This document shows positions 42,117-51,487 of a stretch of 64,000 nt of DNA, in pieces. How positions within the stretch are numbered: the stretch's first letter is position 1; each line of letters starts with the position of its first letter. The stretch is from Sphingobacteriales bacterium (GTDB taxonomy: Bacteria; Bacteroidota; Bacteroidia; Chitinophagales; JADIYW01). The position numbers and the translations under genes were made by a program. The stretch is from the NCBI GenBank assembly GCA_016699615.1, contig CP064984.1:930001-994000 (forward strand), given 5' to 3'. The notes beneath the pieces are model-generated. The model ran no database searches. It had not been told where the DNA came from and was given only the letters and a program-made list of their open reading frames with translations.

Positions 42117-44369
42117 TTAATATTTATACTCTGTATCATAATTTTCTTCAATGGCATCTCCATTTCCTATAAAACTATCATCAATATTATATTCTTCTCC
42201 ATCGCCAGAACAGCTATTTTTTACAAGTGTAGAATCTGATGGTGTAAAGAATTTCATATCTTTTTTGAGTTTTAATTTTGGATCATTGTATGCTTTATTC
42301 ATAAACTTACCAAAAATAGGCATTGCAGAAGCAGAACCCATACCATTTCCTGTGTATAAGAAGTGTAAGATTGGATCATCGCAACCTACCCATACACCAG
42401 CAACCAATTGTGGTGTATAACCAATAAACCATCCATCTGTATTTTTGTTCGTTGTACCTGTTTTACCTGCAAGACCTTTAATATCTCCCAACCCAAATTT
42501 ACCTCTTAGACTTGCTCCTGTTCCACCTGGACCAACTGGTCCTTTCATCATATCTACCATTTTATAAGCAACATTATCACTCATTACTTCACGCATTTCT
42601 GTGGTAAAGTTTTGTACTATATTTCCCTCTTTATCTTCTATTCTTAATAGATATTGTGGTTTTGTAGAAATACCTGCATTTGGAAATGTGCTGTACACTG
42701 TCATCATTTCACTTAATGAAATATCTGCTGCTCCTAAACAAATTGGTGCATAAGGTGGCAAATCAGATGTAATTCCCATTTTTCTTGATAAATCGATAAT
42801 TGATGGAACTCCAAATTTTAATGTAATATATGCTGCAACTTTGTTATCTGATTTTGTAATAGCATGTTTTAATGTTTGTGGCCCACCGCTTCCACCACGT
42901 GGACACCAATTACCAATACAAATACTTCCTGGTGCTACGACCATACATGGCGACCAGCCGTTATCAACTGCTAGTGCATATACAATAGGTTTGAATGTAG
43001 AACCTACTTGACGTTGTGTATTACAGTGATCTAATTTAAAGTAATTGAAATTTGGTCCACCTACCCATGCTTTTACATAGCCTGTATTGGGTTCCATTAC
43101 CATGAATGCAACTTGTAAAAATGACTTGTAATATTTTACAGAATCATATGGTGTGAGTGTGGTATCTTTTAATCCATTGTATGTAAAAACTTGTATTCTG
43201 TTTTTTTGTGTTTTAAATACTTCTAATATTTTATCATCACTCATACCTTCTGCTTTCATATTACGCCATCTGTCTGTATTTTTACAAGCTGAAAGCAATA
43301 TTTTTTGTCCTATTTCTTTGTTCCAAGGATTCCAGCCACCTCTAAATTGTGCATCCATTATTTTTTGATGGTTGCGCAAATGCTCTACTGCTGCTTCTTC
43401 TGCATGTTTTTGCATTCTTGTATCTAATGTGGTATATATTTTTAAACCATCAGTATATATGTTGTATGATGTGCCATCTGGTTTTTTATTTTCTTTTGCC
43501 CATTTTTTTAGATACTCTGCCAATGTTTGTCTGAAGTATGGTGCTAAGCCATCTGATGCTGATTCTGCTGTAAAATTTAATTGTATTGGTCTGTCTTTTA
43601 ATGCTTTATATTGTGCATTGGTAATGTAACTATTATCTATCATTAACATCAACACTGTTGCTCTTCTTGTTTCGCATCTTTTTTTAAATGTTTCGTTTCT
43701 ACGTGGATTGTATAGTGATGGATTTTGTAGCATACCTACAAACATTGCTGCTTCTTCTATAGATAAATCTTTAGGTTTTTTTCCTAAGTATATTCTAGAT
43801 GCACTTTCTATTCCAATTGCATTGTTCACAAAATCGAATGTATTGAAATACATTGCTATGATTTCGTGCTTGGTGTATCTACGTTCTAACATTACTGCAA
43901 TTACATATTCTTTTGCTTTTTGGATTATTCTTTCAAAAATATTTCCTGCTTGTTTGTGAAACATGTTTTTAGCTAACTGTTGTGTAATGGTACTTCCGCC
44001 ACCATCAGATGCTAACAAGCCAAAAGTTAATTTGTTTAAAACTGCTGCAAAAGTTCTATAAAAATCTATTCCTGAGTGGTCATAGAATCTTTTGTCTTCT
44101 GTAGATACTAGTGCTTTTTCTAACCATGGTGATAGCTGGTCGAAACTTACATTGCTTCTATTGTTGACATAAAATTTTCCTATTAATACAGAATCTGCTG
44201 AATAAATTTCTGATGCTAAGTTGGCGTTTGGATTTTCTATTTCTTCGAATGATGGTAATTTGCCGAAAACACCAATTCTAATTAATAGAAAGAAAAGAAA
44301 AAGTGCTCCAATACCTGCAAAAAAAGCATACCACACTATTTTAGGAGAACGGAATTTACTACTCTTCAT
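42117..44369 (-). CDS. Penicillin-binding protein 1A (bifunctional)
   Basis: 750 residues. A membrane helix (about 10-32) is followed by a GT51 glycosyltransferase: STEDKRFYDHSGID (catalytic Glu), GGSTITQQLAKN and RRYTKHEIIAMYFN. A transpeptidase domain follows with RQVGSTFKPIVYALA (SxxK serine), ITKSDNKVAAYI (SxN) and LAGKTGTTNKNTDGWFIGY (KTG). It polymerises and cross-links peptidoglycan. The tail is acidic (about 720-750). Its start overlaps the upstream TPR gene's end by 11 bases, so it is translated from one transcript. Confidence 0.95.
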   Translation of the reverse strand: MKSSKFRSPKIVWYAFFAGIGALFLFFLLIRIGVFGKLPSFEEIENPNANLASEIYSADSVLIGKFYVNNRSNVSFDQLSPWLEKALVSTEDKRFYDHSGIDFYRTFAAVLNKLTFGLLASDGGGSTITQQLAKNMFHKQAGNIFERIIQKAKEYVIAVMLERRYTKHEIIAMYFNTFDFVNNAIGIESASRIYLGKKPKDLSIEEAAMFVGMLQNPSLYNPRRNETFKKRCETRRATVLMLMIDNSYITNAQYKALKDRPIQLNFTAESASDGLAPYFRQTLAEYLKKWAKENKKPDGTSYNIYTDGLKIYTTLDTRMQKHAEEAAVEHLRNHQKIMDAQFRGGWNPWNKEIGQKILLSACKNTDRWRNMKAEGMSDDKILEVFKTQKNRIQVFTYNGLKDTTLTPYDSVKYYKSFLQVAFMVMEPNTGYVKAWVGGPNFNYFKLDHCNTQRQVGSTFKPIVYALAVDNGWSPCMVVAPGSICIGNWCPRGGSGGPQTLKHAITKSDNKVAAYITLKFGVPSIIDLSRKMGITSDLPPYAPICLGAADISLSEMMTVYSTFPNAGISTKPQYLLRIEDKEGNIVQNFTTEMREVMSDNVAYKMVDMMKGPVGPGGTGASLRGKFGLGDIKGLAGKTGTTNKNTDGWFIGYTPQLVAGVWVGCDDPILHFLYTGNGMGSASAMPIFGKFMNKAYNDPKLKLKKDMKFFTPSDSTLVKNSCSGDGEEYNIDDSFIGNGDAIEENYDTEYKY

Positions 44370-47300
44370 TATTTATATATTTTTTAATAAAATATTCTTC
44401 ATATTGTTTTAAGTCATTGAAAGATTTGATTCGTTTTAGATTGCTATTGGCTACTATATAATAACTAACTTGTTCTGACAATTCTTTAAACAGTTGTTTT
44501 TTGTCTATGTTTAGATTTAACATGAATTTTGAAGCCTCTTCAATTGTTTCAAATTTTCTGAGTGTAATTATGGTTTCTTTATTCTCAAAGAATACTGGAT
44601 TTGGTTTTATTTTTTTATCACTTGCTTTGGTTTCTGCGTATTTTTTCAAGTCATTGACAACTTCTTGCAATTTGAAGTATGGACTATTTAATTGGACTAC
44701 AATTAAGAAATCTGTTGTGTCAAACTCAAATTCTATTGTAGGTATTTTTACTGTATCTTTTTTTATTTCTGGTGTTGTAGCTATATTTTTTGTAGAATCT
44801 TTTAGGTTATTCTCAAATTGGATTAACGCAATTAGATAGTCTTGTGCTTTTTGTTTTATTTCTGTATTTGGGTATTTTAGAATTATATCTGATAGTGATT
44901 GTTTGTATTTTTTTAATTCTTTTTGTTTGCCATATGCTAATGCTTCTAAGAAATCGAACTGTGCTAAATCTGGATGTTGTGGGTATTTTTTTAATGCTAC
45001 TTTTTTGTTCTCTAACACTCTTGGGAAATCATTGTCTTGGAATGATTGATAGGTTGATGCATAAAGTGTTGAAATATTATCATCATTTATTGTTGTATTT
45101 TTTGGTTGATTTAAACTACCTAATTTTTGTGCGACATCACTCAATGGGTAGTTTTCTAAAATGTAGCTTTTCTCTTTCTCAGCTAAACCATTTAGATTTT
45201 GTTCTAGATAAATTAGGTACAAATAATAGTGTGCAATAGCATCGTATTCGCTGTTTGGAAATCTTTTAATCAATTCATCAAATGATTGTTTTGATTTAGG
45301 TATATTCTTTAATTTATTTTTGAAGATAACGCCAATATTGTACAATGCATCTGCAATAAGTTTATCAGATTTTATAAAGTCTTCTGGTGTTTTTGGAATT
45401 TCTAATTTTATATCTTTTGATGTAACTTTTTGCGTGCTATCTTTCTTCGATACTACATCTAAATTTTCTGTTTCTTCAAACTCTGAATCAAAGATTGTTT
45501 TCTGACTTCTTCTCCAATTTGGTTCTAATGGTCTATTACCCCAAAGTAATTTGAATTGTTTGTATCCTTTACTTTTCAAATCTTGATTGTAAAAATACCA
45601 CATTCCATTTGATGAGAAATTTGTAATAGCTGCCTCTGCACCTAAAAATCCTCCTTCGTTTTCTTCAACAGAAAGTTTTGACTTTTTCTTTAATAGTTTT
45701 TGTTTCTCAAATTCTAAATCAGCCAAATATTTTTCTAATTCTTTTGGTGATAATTTCCCTAATTTTTGAAGACTATCTTGTTGTACAACGATAGTATAAT
45801 AGTTTGCCAAATCTTCTAAAACAGATTGTTTTAGTTCTGCATCTTTATATTCTATGTGTTCTTTTGGTAAGAATGCAATTGTGCTGTCATAATTATCTTT
45901 TGCTTTTGCATACAGTTCATTATTGAAATTAATTTTTCCCATTAGTAAATGAGAAAGTGCTTTTTGTTTTGTATTGATTGTACTTACTTCAACTGATTTT
46001 TGTAATTGCTCTAATGCTTTTGCTGTGTCTTTATTGTTGTTTAATGCATACAATGCTAACTCATAATATACTTCATCAGCTTCGTCTTTGTTTTTTCCAA
46101 AACGCACCAATTTCTCAAGCATTTTTTCTACGTTCTTATCAGATAATTCTGGGTAATGTGCAAAAATATCTGTCATTTTTAATTTAGAATAAAATGCTAA
46201 TTTATCATCAGTAGTATGCTTAATTACTTTCTCGAAATAATCTACTGCATCTGCTGGTTGGTTATTTTGTTGGTATAATTGTGCAAGAATAAATTCATAA
46301 TGTGCTCTTTCATCTTTTTTCTTTATTAATAACATTGCATTTTCTAATTTTTCAATAGCCAATGGTATATTATTTTTCTTTACGTACTGATAGGCATCTA
46401 CTAAATGTATATCTTTTCTTTGTTTTTTAGTTAGCTTACGCAATGCTTTAGAATATGCTATGATTCCTGTTGCATCAGCTTCTCTATTCAATTCTATTAA
46501 TGATCTTGCCATCCATACTAATGCTTCAGGTCTGCTTTGTTTGTGTTTTATTTTTTCCCAAAATGTTAGTTTATTCCATTGTTCTTCTTCTTTTTTAGAA
46601 AGCTCATCTTTCAATGGTTCATCTTTGTCTCTGTTTGTAGTATCAACAAAATATGGATTTTTCACCCATTCATCATCAATTAAAATGTATGGTTTTGTTT
46701 TATCAATTGTTTCTTTATTTTTAGTTGTGTTTGTTTCAGTAGGCTTTTCTTCTACTTTTGATGTAGAGTCAACTTTGTTTTTTTGTGGCTTTACCTTTGC
46801 TAATAGTTCTGGTGGAATCTTTTTGCCTTTTTTCTGTAATGCTATTATTTTTTTCTTTGCTTTAATAATTTCTTCTAGCTGTTTCTTTTTATTTGCCACA
46901 GCTTCTTGTTGCTTATCTCTTAGTTCATCAGCTTTTTTTTCAGCTTCTTTTTTATTTTGATTAAGTTTAAGTTCTATGATTTTTTGTTGTTCACCATTTT
47001 TCTTTTTTAGTTCCTTTTCTCTTTTTCTTAGGTACTTCATTCTATCCTTATTGCTAAATCCTACTTGAGCATTTAGTTTATCAGGCTTCATTGTAGTTAC
47101 AATGTATTGAAAAGAGGTTAATGCTGTATCTACTTTCTCTTGCATATATTGTGCCTTCCCTAACAATAAATATGCATTATCTTTCCATCTACTATAATTT
47201 CTAATCTGTAAGACAATGCCCATTTTCTTTTCAATTGTTTGCATATCACCAGCATAACTTTTCATGCTCTCTGGTGTGTATAGATAAAATGGAATAGTCT

Positions 47301-47544
47301 GACTGTAATCTATTTTTTTTGCTAAATCATATTGTCTTAATGCTTCTTTGTATCTTTCATTAGCATTAAAGTACCAGTTGTTTCTAGTGGTCAAATCGCC
47401 CCAAGCTTTTTGTACAATATTTGCCTTTTTGTATGGAGAGTTTTTCTTGCTTTTTTTATCCTTTGCGTTGGAAAAAAACATACAAGATATCATTAAAATA
47501 ATGACAACAAAATATTTCTGATAGATATTAGAATTTCTATGCAT
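44359..47544 (-). CDS. TPR protein, PorW/SprE-like T9SS/gliding component
   Basis: 1061 residues with a signal peptide (YFVVIILMISCMFFSNA) whose Cys might be a lipobox. AWGDLTTRNNWYFNANERYKEALRQYDLAKKIDYSQTIPFYLY (about 47-90) matches the start of PorW/SprE, the periplasmic lipoprotein needed for type IX secretion and gliding. A Lys/Glu-rich coiled coil (about 165-265) and many TPRs follow (RAHYEFILAQLYQQNNQPADAVDYFEK, NEYDAIAHYYLYLIYLEQN). The link to T9SS fits the adjacent adhesin operon. Exact orthology is not proven. A clear terminator separates it from that operon. Confidence 0.75.
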   Translation of the reverse strand: MHRNSNIYQKYFVVIILMISCMFFSNAKDKKSKKNSPYKKANIVQKAWGDLTTRNNWYFNANERYKEALRQYDLAKKIDYSQTIPFYLYTPESMKSYAGDMQTIEKKMGIVLQIRNYSRWKDNAYLLLGKAQYMQEKVDTALTSFQYIVTTMKPDKLNAQVGFSNKDRMKYLRKREKELKKKNGEQQKIIELKLNQNKKEAEKKADELRDKQQEAVANKKKQLEEIIKAKKKIIALQKKGKKIPPELLAKVKPQKNKVDSTSKVEEKPTETNTTKNKETIDKTKPYILIDDEWVKNPYFVDTTNRDKDEPLKDELSKKEEEQWNKLTFWEKIKHKQSRPEALVWMARSLIELNREADATGIIAYSKALRKLTKKQRKDIHLVDAYQYVKKNNIPLAIEKLENAMLLIKKKDERAHYEFILAQLYQQNNQPADAVDYFEKVIKHTTDDKLAFYSKLKMTDIFAHYPELSDKNVEKMLEKLVRFGKNKDEADEVYYELALYALNNNKDTAKALEQLQKSVEVSTINTKQKALSHLLMGKINFNNELYAKAKDNYDSTIAFLPKEHIEYKDAELKQSVLEDLANYYTIVVQQDSLQKLGKLSPKELEKYLADLEFEKQKLLKKKSKLSVEENEGGFLGAEAAITNFSSNGMWYFYNQDLKSKGYKQFKLLWGNRPLEPNWRRSQKTIFDSEFEETENLDVVSKKDSTQKVTSKDIKLEIPKTPEDFIKSDKLIADALYNIGVIFKNKLKNIPKSKQSFDELIKRFPNSEYDAIAHYYLYLIYLEQNLNGLAEKEKSYILENYPLSDVAQKLGSLNQPKNTTINDDNISTLYASTYQSFQDNDFPRVLENKKVALKKYPQHPDLAQFDFLEALAYGKQKELKKYKQSLSDIILKYPNTEIKQKAQDYLIALIQFENNLKDSTKNIATTPEIKKDTVKIPTIEFEFDTTDFLIVVQLNSPYFKLQEVVNDLKKYAETKASDKKIKPNPVFFENKETIITLRKFETIEEASKFMLNLNIDKKQLFKELSEQVSYYIVANSNLKRIKSFNDLKQYEEYFIKKYINNEE

Positions 47545-47696
47545 TTTCTTTAAAAGAAGTAATTGAATGCAATTTCTTAAAAAAAAATTACTTTTTGAAG
47601 TGTTTTTATATTATTAAGCAATTATTAGACTAATAAATGTTAAAATAGCACATAAATCTATCCACTATTAGGATTTGGTGGCTATTTTTTTTAATA

Positions 47697-47733
47697 TTTA
47701 AAAAGATACAGCGTCCTGGTGTTGGACGCTGTA
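47697..47733 (-). terminator. Rho-independent terminator of the adhesin operon
   Basis: A perfect 10-base stem TACAGCGTCC/GGACGCTGTA (47707-47716 with 47724-47733) with a 7-base loop. On the minus strand it is followed by TCTTTTTAAATATT, a T-rich tract. It lies 40 bases after the stop of the OmpA-like gene and is by far the strongest hairpin noticed in the window. Confidence 0.85.
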
Positions 47734-47772
47734 TGCTTGTTTATCTTATTTTGTGTTTGTGTCTCTTACTTC

Positions 47773-50312
47773 TTAGAATGGACATTGTTTACACGGATCT
47801 ACTTGCATATCAAATCTTTGTAGTGAGCTAATATCAAATTTACCACCTATGACCTTAAACTCTGTTCTTCTGTTTCTCTGATGTTCATACTCTGTACATA
47901 TCACTCCATCTGTACAGCCATTCACTGGCTTTGTCTCGCCATATCCTTTCGGTTTTAATCTACTTCTACTGATGCCTCTCGCTATCAACCAATCTACTAC
48001 ACTCTGTGCTCTGCGTTGTGATAACTTGATATTGTAATCATACGGCGCTCTCGCATCTGTGTGTGAGCCTATCTCTACTATCGCTTCTGGATTCTCTTGT
48101 AAAAAACCTAATAACTTATTCAAGTCTCGCTCACTCTCCTCTCTTATGTACCATTTATCAAAGTCATAGTAAATGTCTCTCAATTCTATACTTGGCGCAT
48201 CCATCTGATCGCCTGTCTTTGGATCTACCCACTTGCCTGTCTCTGGGTCATAGACATAGCCGTCTGGCATGCCTGGTATTGGATCTAAGATTACTTCTTC
48301 TTCTCTAGGATTAACTCCACATTTCCTGTCTATCTTACAATCGCCATCATCTTTGATAACTTCTGTATAGCCTGGCAAGTAACCTTGTGCATTGGCAACT
48401 ATGATATAATCACAATCACATCTTACTATCTCGCATATCTTACCATTCTCATCTGCTACCAACGCTTTGGTCCAGCCTTCACACTTGCTAGACAATAGTA
48501 TCTTTGCTCCTGCTAGTGGCTTTAAGTCTTCTGGACTTTTGCTGTCTATACTCTTTGGTGATGTTGGACTTTTGCTATCTATGCTCTTATTCTCTATATC
48601 TTTGTTTTCTATATTCTTGCTGTCTATACTCTTCGGTGATGTTGGACTCTTGCTATCTATACTCTTATTTTGTAATGATTTTAAGCTCTTGCCCAAGACC
48701 TGTACACTCATAGCATACTCTTGTCCTTTATCTAATGGTATTTTTACATATACCGTCTCGCCTGCTTTTACACCTTTTGTCGTAGCACATACTTTGTCAT
48801 TGCTACTATATCCTTCTGCGCTCGCAACAAAACAATAATCCATGTTTCTTACTACGCCAAACTCAAACTCGCCATCACACTCCGTTTCCATTCTTCCTTC
48901 TTCACTCTGTGTCAGCTTTGCCTTCATTATAACTTTACTGTTGCATATCGGCTCGCCTGTCTTTGCATCTACTACAATTCCTTCTAAGTAAATACCATCA
49001 TCCTCAAAACTATAGATATCATCTAAGCCATTGCCTTCTGGTCTGTTTGAGGTAAAATAACCTACTGATTTATCTTGTCCATATACTAAGCTAAAATCAT
49101 CATAACTACTATTGATTGGTGCGCCTATATTTCTGATCTTACCATATTGATTTGTCTTAGCATCTGGCTTTACTCTAAAGATATCCAATCCGCCTAAGCC
49201 ACCATGTCCATCACTAGCAAAATATAGTACACCATCTTCATCTACATACGGAAACATCTCCATGCCTTCTGTATTGATCTGCTCTCCTAAGTTCTTTGGC
49301 GTACTCCAGCTTTCGCCTTCTTTCTTTGTAATATAAACATCTGTGCCTCCATAGCCACCTGGCATATCGCTAATAAAATACATCGTATTACCATCTGGTG
49401 TAAGTGCTGGATGTCCTACACTATATTCATCATTGTTGTATTGGAATGGTTTGTCATTCTTCCATGTCGTACCTTCTACATCTGACTCAAATATCTTTAA
49501 TTTGATTATCTTATCATCACTCGTCTTTGCCTTACCATGATAATAATTGTTTCTCGTAAAATATACTTTCTTATTGTCTGGGGTAAAGGTAGTCTTTGCT
49601 TCGTGGTATTTTGTCGATGCATCTGCTTTCATCTGTTTTGGCTTGCCAAAGGTCGTCTTCTCGCCTTCTACATAATACATATCAAAAACTGTGTGCCTGT
49701 CCATGTGTGTTATCTTCCTATTGCCTTTGAACTGTCTCGAGAACTAGAATAGACTAGTCCTTTCTCAAACCACATGGGTGCAAAATCATAACCCGAAGTA
49801 TTAAAACTTAAATTCTTTATCTGATATCTATCTCTCGTTAATAAGTACTGTCCATAATCTGCACTCGCTTTTAACTGATTGCCTGCTCTCTTGTCTTCTG
49901 GAACACTCTGTTTGTAGGTAGCATACCATTTTGCCGCTTCTTCGTATTTCTCATTCGCCTGCAACATCTTTGCATAGTATAACTTATACTCCGGTTCTAC
50001 ATCGCCTTTCTCTACTGCCTTGCCATACCAATATTCTGCACGCTCAAAGTTTGAGGTTAATCGGTAGCAATCGCCTAGCTCACACATCGCTCTTGTGCTA
50101 TCGTGCTTCTTTAGATAACTCTCATATAATGGTATCGCTTCATAGTAAGCTAAATCATTATACAACTTCTGGGCTTTGCCTATACCTCCTACTGTGGTAC
50201 CTGCTCCTGATGTGCCTCCTTCGATAACCTGTGCGTCTATACTAGAAACTCCTATAACCATTAGTAATAGCACTAGCAATATCTGACGTTTAAGCTGTTT
50301 GATTGTATTCAT
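47773..50312 (-). pseudogene. TPR-PD40-OmpA outer-membrane protein (PorE-like), with a TAA and a frameshift
   Basis: Parts in order: signal peptide (RQILLVLLLMVIGVSSIDAQ), TPRs (about 35-160), PD40 propeller with TPDGNTMYFISDMPGGYGGTDVY and DEDGVLYFASDGHGGLGGLDIF, CarboxypepD_reg repeats (LEGIVVDAKTGEPICNSKV), a Ser/Lys linker, and a C-terminal OmpA domain (IYYDFDKWYIREESERDL, EIGSHTDARAPYDYNIKLSQRRAQ, RRTEFKV). The first part ends at TAA 49710-49712; the same frame continues HTWTGTQF and a base missing at 49685-49689 moves to FDMYYVEGE. Corrected, about 846 residues. Proteins of this type follow PorP/SprF genes and link them to peptidoglycan. Confidence 0.85.
48541..48668 (-). repeat. Duplicated 50-bp Ser/Lys-rich linker segment
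   Basis: Two near-identical 50-base copies at 48541-48590 and 48619-48668, 78 bases (26 codons) apart, encode SIDSKSPTSPKSIDSK-like text in the OmpA-type protein. In-frame expansion or contraction would change the linker length only. Confidence 0.7.
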
Positions 50313-50366
50313 ATATTTTACTTTTTCCTTGCTTGGGTAAGTTTTATTGTTTTTCTTCTTCTTCTT

Positions 50367-51371
50367 TTAAAAATATCTCGGCGTTATTACTCGTTTCTTC
50401 TCAAAATTAAAATCATAGCCTAAGATAACCTCATAGCTTCCTTTGTTGTAATCTCCTAATTTCGTTAGTGTATAATCATACGCAAATCCTATCAATAACT
50501 GCTTCGTTGGCCATACTTCTAATAAAGCATCAAAGCTATCACTGTTCGTTAAGCCTGTCTTCTTATTGTGGAATGATGTTCTGTAGCTTCCGCCTATATT
50601 CACTCTATCATAAATCAATAAACTCAAGTTAAAATCTAAGGTATGGGGTATCTTCTGCTCCGCACTGGCTATATATCTGTACATCATCTGTGGACGTATT
50701 TTTAATACCTTGCCTGCTGGTATTACGCCTCCTGCCATGGTAATAAAATGTGGTGTACGGTGTGCACTTAGAAAACTCCCTGTATTATCATTAGCATAAG
50801 CTTTGATAACATCCTTATTGTGTAAATCGCCTTTGATAAAGTTTGGTACACTTGCTCCAAAATACCAATATTTATGGTATAAATATAAACCTGCGCCTAC
50901 ATCTGGTAGTATTCTACTTACATTCTGCTGAAAAACTACATCCTGTTGATTTTCTATGTTTAAGTCTGTTAGATTACTCTTGTACCACAATATACCTGCA
51001 TTTATTCCTAAACTCAACTTAACGCCTTTGCCTAAGTTTACTCTATAGGCATAGCTAGCATCAAACCATGTCTGGTTTGTAACGCCTAGTCTGTCATTGA
51101 CTAAATAGAAACCTATCGCTGAGGATTCCTTCTTCAATGGACTATGAATGGCAAACGTCGCTGTCTGTGGTGCACCCTTGATGCCTGCCCACTGATTGCG
51201 ATACAAGGCGCGGATACTTAATACCTCGCGTGAGCCTGTGTAACCAGCATTCATAGGCAACTTATTGTACATGTATTGGGTGTACTGAGGCTCCTGTTGG
51301 CCATACAGCATCGATGTCATTAATAACAACATCGCTACAACTGTTATCCTCATTTGATTTAATCTTATCAT
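50367..51371 (-). CDS. PorP/SprF-family type IX secretion membrane protein
   Basis: 334 residues. Signal peptide (RITVVAMLLLMTSMLYGQ), then QEPQYTQYMYNKLPMNAGYTGSREVLSIRALYRNQWAGIKGAPQTATFAIHSPL, the unmistakable N-terminus of PorP/SprF outer-membrane proteins. About a dozen amphipathic strands follow, ending FNFEKKRVITPRYF. In Flavobacterium johnsoniae SprF is required for export of the adhesin SprB encoded beside it. Here it sits directly downstream of a giant repeat adhesin with a type B sorting domain, so it is its likely dedicated partner. Intact. Confidence 0.93.
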   Translation of the reverse strand: MIRLNQMRITVVAMLLLMTSMLYGQQEPQYTQYMYNKLPMNAGYTGSREVLSIRALYRNQWAGIKGAPQTATFAIHSPLKKESSAIGFYLVNDRLGVTNQTWFDASYAYRVNLGKGVKLSLGINAGILWYKSNLTDLNIENQQDVVFQQNVSRILPDVGAGLYLYHKYWYFGASVPNFIKGDLHNKDVIKAYANDNTGSFLSAHRTPHFITMAGGVIPAGKVLKIRPQMMYRYIASAEQKIPHTLDFNLSLLIYDRVNIGGSYRTSFHNKKTGLTNSDSFDALLEVWPTKQLLIGFAYDYTLTKLGDYNKGSYEVILGYDFNFEKKRVITPRYF

Positions 51372-51440
51372 GATTTTTACTTTTGCTTTTTATTTATCTT
51401 TTTTGAGCTGAATCTGTGCTTACCTTTTTTCCTTTTTCTA

Positions 51441-51475
51441 AGATAAGGTGGTAGCTCTGTTTGCTACCACCATCT
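51441..51475. other. Strong intercistronic hairpin between adhesin and PorP/SprF genes
   Basis: GGTGGTAGC/GCTACCACC (51447-51455 with 51463-51471), loop of seven, extendable by AGAT/ATCT past a two-base bulge. On the minus strand it is not followed by a clear T-tract, so partial termination, mRNA processing or 3'-end protection are possible. Confidence 0.6.
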
Positions 51476-51487
51476 CTTTATATCATC

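Noticed and set aside
46460..46960. 166-residue plus-strand frame rich in Ser/Phe
   Set aside because: It is the complement of the Lys/Glu-rich coiled coil of the TPR protein, a typical source of spurious antisense frames.
5847..49712. Reassigned TAA codon (alternative genetic code)
   Set aside because: TAA is the natural terminator of many intact genes here (pckA, bcp, porP and others). Four internal TAAs fit errors or mutations better.
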